Source: an uncultured Oscillospiraceae bacterium
Lineage (GTDB): Bacteria > Bacillota > Clostridia > Oscillospirales > Oscillospiraceae
Reading direction: 5' to 3'
Assembly (NCBI GenBank): GCA_934567115.1
Contig: CAKTJA010000096.1
Span: forward strand, 1-5,376
DNA: 5,376 bases
The first letter of the stretch is position 1; each line of letters begins with the position of its first letter. Below, piece by piece: positions 1 through 4,461 of this stretch. The notes beneath the pieces were generated by a model. It was not told where the DNA came from, made no database searches, and saw only the letters and a program-made list of their open reading frames with translations. Made by a program: the position numbers and the translations under genes.

Positions 1-2215
1 CCTCCAGACGGCTCTCCAGCTCGCTCGGCGTGGTCTTGAGCAGCTGCGTCAGGCGGAAGAGCTTCTCCTGATTGCGGCGCACCTCGTCAAGCGTCTGCCG
101 TCCCGTGATCGCCTCAATGCGGCGCACGCCGGACGCAACACTGCCCTCGCTCTTGATGCGAAAAAGTCCCGCCTTGGCCGTGTTGTCAAGATGCGTTCCG
201 CCGCAGAATTCCATGGAAACGCTTCCCATTTCGACCACGCGCACAACGTCGCCGTACTTCTCGCCGAACATGGCGACGGCTCCCTTTTTCTTCGCCTCCT
301 CGATCGGCAGGATCTCGGTCACGACGGGGATCCCCTCCAGAACGGCGCTGTTGACAAACGAATCGATCTGCGCCAGCTGCTCGGGCGTGACGCTTTCAAA
401 ATGCGTGAAGTCGAAGCGCAGACGGTCCGGCTCGACAAGAGAACCGGCCTGATGCACATGCTCGCCGAGCACGTGCCTGAGCGCGGCGTCAAGCAGATGC
501 GTGGCCGTGTGCGCGCGGCGGACGGCCTTGCGCCGCTCGCCGTCAAGCTCCACCGTGCACGCGTCGCCGAGCTTGACCGTTCCGGAGACGACCCGACCGT
601 AGTGCATGAACTTCCCGCCCTTGTTCTTCTGCACGTCGGTCACCTCGAACACGCCGTTCGGACCGGAGATCGTGCCATGGTCGGCCACCTGACCGCCCAT
701 CTCGGCATACATCGTCGTACGGTCAAGCACGACGATGCCCTCCGCGCCCGCGCCGATCTCGTCGCGCAGCTCGTCCTCCGCGACAAGGGCGACCACCTTC
801 GCGCCGTCGATCCTGTCCTGCTCATAGCCGACAAATTCGGTGGCGGGCACCTCCTTGCCGAACTCCACGCCGGCCCAGCCGAGATCGCCGAGCGCGCGGC
901 GCGCCTCTCTCGCGCGGGTCTTCTGCTCCTCCATGGCCTTGACGAACGCGTCCTCGTCAACGCTCAGCCCCTCGTCCGCCGCCATCTCGCGCGTAAGGTC
1001 AATCGGGAACCCGTAGGTATCGTACAGCTTGAACGCGTCCGCGCCGGAGAAGGTCTTCTCGCCCTTCGCCTTGTGCTCGGCAAGCATGTCCGAAAAGATC
1101 TTCATGCCGCCGTCGATGGTCTTGGCGAAGTTCTCCTCCTCCGTGCGGATGACCTTGGTGATATAGCTCTGCTTCTCGCGAAGGTCCTTGTATTCGCACT
1201 CGTTGACGTCCACGACGGTCGCAACGATCTCGTGGAGGAAGGGGCGGTTCACGCCGAGGAGCTTCCCATGGCGCGCGGCGCGGCGCAGCAGACGGCGCAG
1301 CACGTAGCCGCGTCCCTCGTTGCTCGGCAGCACGCCGTCGCAGATCATGAAGGTCGCGGAGCGGATGTGGTCCGTAATGATGCGCAGAGAAACGTCGCGC
1401 TCGCGGCTCTCGCCGTAGTGCGCCCCGGTGATGCCGCTGACCTTGTCGGTAATGTGCATGACCGTGTCCACGTCAAAAAGCGAGTTGACGTTCTGGCTCA
1501 CGACGGCGAGGCGCTCAAGCCCCATGCCTGTGTCGATGTTCTTCTGGCTCAGCTCGGTGTAATTGCCGTGACCGTCGTTGTCAAACTGGGAAAAGACGTT
1601 GTTCCAGACCTCCATATAGCGGTCGCAGTCGCAGCCGACCGTGCAGTCCGGCTTTCCGCAGCCGTACTCGGCGCCGCGGTCGTAGTAGATCTCGGAGCAG
1701 GGGCCGCAGGGGCCGGAGCCGTGCTCCCAGAAATTGTCCGCCTTGCCGAAGCGGAAAATGCGCTCCTCGGGAATGCCGACCTCGTCGCGCCAGATGGCGA
1801 ACGCCTCGTCGTCGTCAAGGTAAACGGACGGATACAGGCGGTCCGGCTCCAGGCCGACCCACTCCGGCCCGGTCAGAAACTCCCAGCTCCACGCGATTGC
1901 CTCATGCTTGAAATAGTCTCCGAACGAAAAGTTGCCGAGCATTTCAAAGTATGTGCCGTGGCGCGCGGTGTGGCCCACGTTGTCGATGTCGCCGGTGCGA
2001 ATGCACTTCTGGCAGGTGCAGACGCGGCGGCGGGGCGGCTCCTCCTCGCCCTTGAACCAGGGCTTCATCGGCGTCATGCCGGCGTTGATCAGCAGGATGG
2101 ATTTGTCGTTCTGCGGAACGAGGGAAAAGCTCGGCAGACGCAGGTGGCCCTTGCTTTCGAAGAACCGCAGGAACATCTCCCGCAGCTCGTTCAGGCCGTA
2201 AACAGGATGGGACAT
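1..2215 (-). CDS. alaS: Alanyl-tRNA synthetase (AlaS), N-terminal 738 residues, 3' end off the left edge
   Basis: The product charges tRNA-Ala with alanine in the cytosol and hydrolyses mischarged Ser/Gly-tRNA-Ala. The reading frame is open from 2215 to the left edge; AlaS is usually about 870-880 residues, so roughly 140 C-terminal residues (the oligomerisation/C-Ala part) are missing. The class II catalytic domain comes first: GLNELREMF near residue 7, FEMLGNFSFGDYFK (motif 2) at about 90-103 and GMGLER (motif 3) at 230-235. The editing domain follows, with its zinc ligands HTATH (H569, H573) and CGGTH (C671, H675). A Cys-rich insert (C186, C191, C195, C197) precedes DRYMEVWNNVF. ATG at 2215 is chosen because the Shine-Dalgarno ends 9 nt before it; the in-frame ATG at 2221 is only 3 nt away. 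It lies 82 nt downstream of a small lipoprotein gene and a T-box leader, so it is probably tRNA-controlled. Identity is very secure; the visible frame appears intact. Confidence 0.97.
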   Translation of the reverse strand, partial: MSHPVYGLNELREMFLRFFESKGHLRLPSFSLVPQNDKSILLINAGMTPMKPWFKGEEEPPRRRVCTCQKCIRTGDIDNVGHTARHGTYFEMLGNFSFGDYFKHEAIAWSWEFLTGPEWVGLEPDRLYPSVYLDDDEAFAIWRDEVGIPEERIFRFGKADNFWEHGSGPCGPCSEIYYDRGAEYGCGKPDCTVGCDCDRYMEVWNNVFSQFDNDGHGNYTELSQKNIDTGMGLERLAVVSQNVNSLFDVDTVMHITDKVSGITGAHYGESRERDVSLRIITDHIRSATFMICDGVLPSNEGRGYVLRRLLRRAARHGKLLGVNRPFLHEIVATVVDVNECEYKDLREKQSYITKVIRTEEENFAKTIDGGMKIFSDMLAEHKAKGEKTFSGADAFKLYDTYGFPIDLTREMAADEGLSVDEDAFVKAMEEQKTRAREARRALGDLGWAGVEFGKEVPATEFVGYEQDRIDGAKVVALVAEDELRDEIGAGAEGIVVLDRTTMYAEMGGQVADHGTISGPNGVFEVTDVQKNKGGKFMHYGRVVSGTVKLGDACTVELDGERRKAVRRAHTATHLLDAALRHVLGEHVHQAGSLVEPDRLRFDFTHFESVTPEQLAQIDSFVNSAVLEGIPVVTEILPIEEAKKKGAVAMFGEKYGDVVRVVEMGSVSMEFCGGTHLDNTAKAGLFRIKSEGSVASGVRRIEAITGRQTLDEVRRNQEKLFRLTQLLKTTPSELESRLE

Positions 2216-2224
2216 TTTCATTTT

Positions 2225-2231
2225 CTCCTTT
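2225..2231 (-). promoter_or_regulatory. Ribosome binding site of alaS, decides the start
   Basis: The minus strand reads AAAGGAG here. Two in-frame ATGs follow, at 2221 and 2215. The spacing is 3 nt to the first and 9 nt to the second, so the second (giving MSHPVYGLNE) is favoured. The first would only add Met-Lys. Confidence 0.75.
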
Positions 2232-2297
2232 ATATTATAAATCTTTCCGCTGTTTCCATTTCAGAGATTCGCCCGGCGCTCAGGCCCGCCATGGCTC

Positions 2298-2711
2298 TCA
2301 CTTTCTTTTGATCTCAAGTCCGATCAGCTGCATGTCCGTGTCGAAGGCGATGCGGAAGTAGACGCTCTTTTTCTCGTACTTCACGCGGATCACCGCGATC
2401 GCGTGCGGCTCGTCCGTGTCCGTCACGCCGGTGACCATCGTGTCTGTCACCTCGCCCGCCGCGCCAAGACCGTCCGCCGCATTCTCCATCAGCCCGCCAA
2501 GCTCCGCCGCGGTCGTCTCCTCCCGCACGTCGGCGCGCAGCATGTCGTAAACGTCCTCGTACTCCCCGTCCGCAAGCTTCCGCATCACGGAAAGCCCCGC
2601 GTCCAGCACGGCGTCCTCCTCCATGCCGTCCGGCAGGGGATTTCCCTTCACAGCGCACGCTGCAAGGGCAATGCAAAGCGCAAGCAGGGGCAGGATAAGA
2701 ATTTTTCTGAT
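2298..2711 (-). CDS. Small predicted lipoprotein of unknown function (DUF3887-like), ATC start
   Basis: The predicted product is 137 residues, exported and lipid-anchored on the outer face of the membrane. The N-terminus (M)RKILILPLLALCIALAAC is a textbook lipoprotein signal: two basic residues, a hydrophobic core, and a lipobox LAAC with the modified Cys at residue 19. The mature part is acidic, containing DAGLSVMRKLADGEYEDVYD and then VREETTAAELGGLMENAADG, and it ends in beta-rich sequence (VYFRIAFDTDMQLIGLEI). This resembles small DUF3887-type secreted domains, but that is recognition by eye only and the function is unknown. In this frame there is no ATG, GTG or TTG before the signal peptide. 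The ATC at 2711 sits 7 nt after GGAGGG and gives the complete signal. The GTG at 2651 would remove the whole signal and has no Shine-Dalgarno. The gene lies between the T-box terminator and alaS, and so probably shares the T-box-controlled transcript. Confidence 0.8.
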   Translation of the reverse strand: MRKILILPLLALCIALAACAVKGNPLPDGMEEDAVLDAGLSVMRKLADGEYEDVYDMLRADVREETTAAELGGLMENAADGLGAAGEVTDTMVTGVTDTDEPHAIAVIRVKYEKKSVYFRIAFDTDMQLIGLEIKRK

Positions 2712-2718
2712 AGCTCTT

Positions 2719-2726
2719 CCCTCCTC
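2719..2726 (-). promoter_or_regulatory. Ribosome binding site of the lipoprotein gene, supports an ATC start
   Basis: The minus strand reads GAGGAGGG, then AAGAGCT (7 nt), then ATC. This is among the best Shine-Dalgarno matches in the window and lies at optimal distance from ATC. No standard start codon lies in frame at a usable distance, so the site is the main evidence for initiation at ATC. Confidence 0.7.
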
Positions 2727-2734
2727 ACAACAGC

Positions 2735-2768
2735 AAAAAAGCCTCGCCCCGGCATAGGGGCGAAGCTT
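2735..2768 (-). terminator. T-box-controlled intrinsic terminator
   Basis: On the minus strand AAGCUUCGCCCC (2768-2757) pairs with GGGGCGAGGCUU (2750-2739) over a UAUGCC loop: 12 pairs including one G-U, followed by six U (2740-2735). Its 5' arm contains the same bases (2766-2756) that form the 3' arm of the antiterminator, so the two folds exclude each other. This is the off-state element for the lipoprotein-alaS unit. Confidence 0.93.
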
Positions 2769-2957
2769 TGCTTCACGGTACCACCCTAATTATCTCCCCT
2801 CAGGGAGCGTCTTAGCCCTCCGGTAACGGGGAGGAAAACCGTTCCGCTCATCGCGGACTGCTCAAAAGCGGCTGCTCCCGCACCGATGACCGAGGGCTTC
2901 CACTCTCCCCTCTCGCTGGCGGCTCGCATGCAGGGCTGACTTTTTCATCGCCTTTCT
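2735..2957 (-). promoter_or_regulatory. T-box riboswitch leader, probably tRNA-Ala responsive
   Basis: This 5' leader binds a specific uncharged tRNA and then lets transcription pass its terminator. The T-box core AGGGUGGUACCGUG (2787-2774) is nearly canonical. The antiterminator can be drawn: AGGG (2787-2784) pairs with CCCU (2759-2756), then a 7-nt bulge UGGUACC (2783-2777), then GUGAAGC (2776-2770) pairs with GCUUCGC (2766-2760) across an AAA loop. The bulge UGGU pairs with an ACCA end, so it expects discriminator base A, as tRNA-Ala has. Upstream conserved-looking blocks are GAUGA (2949-2945), GAGAGGGG with a following hairpin (2912-2892), UUUUGAGCAG (2867-2858), the AACGG...CCGUU hairpin (2843-2825) and a CUCCC/GGGAG hairpin (2807-2794). 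The specifier codon was not fixed: several GCN triplets lie between 2936 and 2918. The stretch 2712-3036 otherwise contains only the promoter and the lipoprotein ribosome binding site. Class identity is secure; Ala specificity is inferred from alaS. Confidence 0.92.
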
Positions 2958-2963
2958 GCGCTT

Positions 2964-2991
2964 ATTATATCCGTTTTTTCAAATTTGTCAA
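2964..2991 (-). promoter_or_regulatory. Sigma-A promoter of the T-box/lipoprotein/alaS unit
   Basis: On the minus strand there is a perfect TTGACA (2991-2986), a 16-nt spacer and a perfect TATAAT (2969-2964). Transcription should start near 2957-2959, just ahead of the T-box leader. Such a strong promoter fits control by premature termination rather than at initiation. It lies 45 nt downstream of the ylmC stop codon. Confidence 0.9.
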
Positions 2992-3036
2992 CGCCAATTT
3001 CCGCGTTTTTCTTTTCCGCACCCGCCGTTCGCGCCA

Positions 3037-3330
3037 TCACCGCATGCGTCTGCGGCGTGATCTCCGCTCGCGCGCGGCCGGCTCTCTCTGCGGAAACGGC
3101 TTATCGACAAGGATAATGTCGTCTCCGATCTGCTTGATGCAGTCCCACGGGATGAAGTACTCATCGCCCCGCCCGAAAAGCCCGAAAAAGCGGAACGGTC
3201 CCGGAACGATCAGTGCGCTCATCTGTCCTCCCGGAAGATCGCACTCCACATCGCCGACATAGCCCAGCCGGCAGCCGTCGCAGATGTTGATGACCTCCTT
3301 GCAGCGCAGATCGGTAAAGCGGCAGTTCAT
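3037..3330 (-). CDS. YlmC/YmxH family PRC-barrel sporulation-associated protein
   Basis: The product is 97 residues, a single PRC-barrel domain as in the YlmC/YmxH family common in spore-forming Firmicutes. The molecular function is not known; the family is linked to sporulation by distribution and annotation. Recognisable features are the N-terminal LRCKEVINICDGCRLGYVGD, the central SALIVPGPFRFFGLFGRGDE and the closing FIPWDCIKQIGDDIILVD, the typical end of these proteins. Several Cys residues (C3, C10, C17, C20, C30, C64) are scattered through the domain. A strongly basic tail, ERRSRRRRMR, follows the domain and extends past the usual end. ATG at 3330 is supported by AAGGGAGGT at 3347-3339, 8 nt upstream. 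The gene is divergent from sigG, and the T-box promoter starts shortly after its stop. No clear terminator or sigma-A promoter of its own was found. Confidence 0.9.
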   Translation of the reverse strand: MNCRFTDLRCKEVINICDGCRLGYVGDVECDLPGGQMSALIVPGPFRFFGLFGRGDEYFIPWDCIKQIGDDIILVDKPFPQREPAARERRSRRRRMR

Positions 3331-3338
3331 CCGCGCAC

Positions 3339-3347
3339 ACCTCCCTT
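3339..3347 (-). promoter_or_regulatory. Ribosome binding site of the ylmC-family gene
   Basis: The minus strand reads AAGGGAGGT, close to the full anti-16S complement, 8 nt before the ATG at 3330. It fixes the start. Confidence 0.8.
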
Positions 3348-3429
3348 CATACCTCCGTCTATTCTATTCCGCCGCCGGGCAGTCCTATCCCTGCTTTTCG
3401 GGCGCAAGCCGAACGGGTTTGAAAAATCC

Positions 3430-3461
3430 ATCGTTTTGCGCCGAACGATAAAAAATATCGT
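3430..3461. repeat. Cluster of two overlapping small inverted repeats in the divergent ylmC-sigG region
   Basis: ATCGTT (3430-3435) is inverted as AACGAT (3444-3449) over 8 nt. ACGATA (3445-3450) is inverted as TATCGT (3456-3461) over five A. The middle arm is shared, so three copies of the core ATCGT occur in alternating orientation. The second arm pair has no T-tract on the plus strand, so it is not an intrinsic terminator there. It could be an operator, or chance in an AT-rich stretch. Confidence 0.5.
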
Positions 3462-3474
3462 CTCCCCCGCCGCA

Positions 3475-3503
3475 GTATGTTTCGCGGACACGCGGAAATA
3501 CTG
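3475..3503 (+). promoter_or_regulatory. Putative forespore (sigma-F/sigma-G type) promoter of sigG
   Basis: GTATG (3475-3479) resembles the -35 element of sigma-F/sigma-G promoters. GGAAATACTG (3494-3503), 14 nt later, fits the sigma-F -10 pattern GGnnAnAnTR. A start near 3510 would leave a leader of about 24 nt before the sigG ATG. In Bacillus subtilis sigG is first transcribed by sigma-F and then by sigma-G itself, so the type is expected. The call rests on short degenerate motifs. Confidence 0.5.
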
Positions 3504-3520
3504 AAAGCATCAACTGACAA

Positions 3521-3526
3521 GGGAGG
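3521..3526 (+). promoter_or_regulatory. Ribosome binding site of sigG
   Basis: GGGAGG lies 7 nt before ATG at 3534. It favours this start over the ATA-region start at 3477, which would add 19 residues unrelated to SigG and would overlap the putative promoter. Confidence 0.8.
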
Positions 3527-3533
3527 GCGGAAC

Positions 3534-4304
3534 ATGCTCGGCAAGGTGGAGATCTGCGGTGTGAACACCTCGAAGCTTCCCACGCTCAAGCCGGATGAAA
3601 TGACCGAGCTGCTGCGGCGCAGCCATGCCGGCGACGAGCAGGCCCGCGAACGGCTCATTCAGGGGAATCTTCGTCTGGTGCTTTCGGTCATCCAGCGCTT
3701 TGCGAGCCGCGGCGAAAACGCGGACGACCTGTTTCAGGTCGGCTGCATCGGGCTGATCAAGGCCATTGACAACTTCGACGTTTCCCAGAACGTCCGTTTT
3801 TCGACCTACGGCGTGCCGATGATCATCGGGGAGATCCGCCGCTATCTGCGCGACAACAGCGCCATCCGCGTCAGCCGCTCGATGCGCGACACGGCCTACC
3901 GCGTTTTGCAGGCGCGCGAAAAGCTCCAGCGCGAGAACCAGCGCGAGCCAACCGTCGAGCAGATCGCGAAGGAGCTGGACCTCCCCCGGGAGGAGGTCGT
4001 TTTCGCCATGGACGCGGTGGTCGATCCCGTCTCCCTGTTCGACCCCGTGTATTCCGACGGCGGGGACACGGTCTGCGTCATGGATCAGGTCCGCGACACC
4101 CGCAACACCGACGAGAGCTGGCTTGACCGCATCGCGCTGCGCGAAGCCGTAAGCAAGCTCTCCGAGCGCGAGCAGCACATTCTCGCACTGCGCTTCTACG
4201 ACGGGAAGACGCAGATGGAGGTCTCCTCCGAGATCGGCATTTCTCAGGCTCAGGTCTCCCGGCTGGAGAAAAACGCCATCAACGCGATCAAAAAAAGCAT
4301 TTGA
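3534..4304 (+). CDS. sigG: RNA polymerase sporulation sigma factor SigG
   Basis: This 256-residue protein is the late forespore-specific sigma factor of sporulation and directs core RNA polymerase to genes for DNA protection and germination. The N-terminus KVEICGVNTSKLP is diagnostic of SigG. Region 2 follows: GNLRLVLSVIQRF (44-56), DDLFQVGCIGLIKAIDNFD (64-82, core binding) and VRFSTYGVPMIIGEIRRYLR (87-106, -10 recognition). Region 3 spans about 113-190, with RVSRSMRD, PVSLFDPVYSDGGD and the MDQ motif. Region 4 is a helix-turn-helix at about 225-246 (GKTQMEVSSEIGISQAQVSR). Length matches the family (about 257-260). Asn45 corresponds to the SigG residue reported in B. subtilis as important for recognition by the anti-sigma factor CsfB/Gin. 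It stands alone here, without spoIIGA or sigE alongside in the window; it is divergent from ylmC and convergent with the rodA-like gene. Identity is secure. Confidence 0.96.
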   Translation: MLGKVEICGVNTSKLPTLKPDEMTELLRRSHAGDEQARERLIQGNLRLVLSVIQRFASRGENADDLFQVGCIGLIKAIDNFDVSQNVRFSTYGVPMIIGEIRRYLRDNSAIRVSRSMRDTAYRVLQAREKLQRENQREPTVEQIAKELDLPREEVVFAMDAVVDPVSLFDPVYSDGGDTVCVMDQVRDTRNTDESWLDRIALREAVSKLSEREQHILALRFYDGKTQMEVSSEIGISQAQVSRLEKNAINAIKKSI

Positions 4305-4385
4305 TCCCTCTTTGCGCCCTTCCTCAAAGCACGGCGTCCGTTCCTCCCTTTCCGCGCATACAGGCCATCTCTTTGCAATAGTTGA

Positions 4386-4401
4386 AAAGCAGAAATGCTT
4401 T
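4386..4401. repeat. Small stem-loop between sigG and the rodA-like gene
   Basis: AAAGCA (4386-4391) and TGCTTT (4396-4401) pair over a GAAA loop. It lies just beyond the main terminator as seen from the minus-strand gene and could act as a second 3' hairpin for that transcript. There is no strong T-tract; the role is uncertain. Confidence 0.45.
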
Positions 4402-4411
4402 ACAGTAAAAG

Positions 4412-4445
4412 CAGGAGCGCATCGGTTGGATGCACTCCTGTTTTT
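4412..4445 (+). terminator. Intrinsic terminator of sigG, possibly bidirectional
   Basis: CAGGAG (4412-4417) pairs with CTCCTG (4435-4440), then after a C/A mismatch GCATC (4419-4423) pairs with GATGC (4429-4433) over a GGTTG loop. Five T (4441-4445) follow on the plus strand. On the minus strand the stem is followed by CTTTTA, a weaker U-tract, so it may also end the rodA-like transcript. The intergenic stretch 4305-4411 holds no gene that I can see. Confidence 0.85.
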
Positions 4446-4461
4446 CGCATATCACACGGGT

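Noticed and set aside
2234..2239. Minus-strand TATAAT just upstream of alaS
   Set aside because: A start from it would fall in the alaS ribosome binding site, and there is no -35 match at the right distance. It is more likely just the AT-rich stretch before the start.
191..2311. Very long plus-strand open frame (706 codons) lying antisense to alaS
   Set aside because: The minus strand of the same DNA encodes a full, motif-complete AlaS. The plus frame gives a low-complexity Arg/Ala/Val/Leu-rich product with no recognisable domain and no ribosome binding site; such shadows are common opposite high-GC genes.
3001..3060. T-rich plus-strand run (GTTTTTCTTTT) near the end of ylmC, considered as a terminator
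   Set aside because: No stem of useful strength precedes it on the plus strand and no plus-strand gene ends there. On the minus strand the short CCGCA/TGCGG hairpin at the ylmC end is followed by A, not T.
3510..4178. Minus-strand open frame of 222 codons opposite sigG
   Set aside because: It is a shadow of the sigG codon pattern in GC-rich DNA, with no family resemblance and no Shine-Dalgarno.
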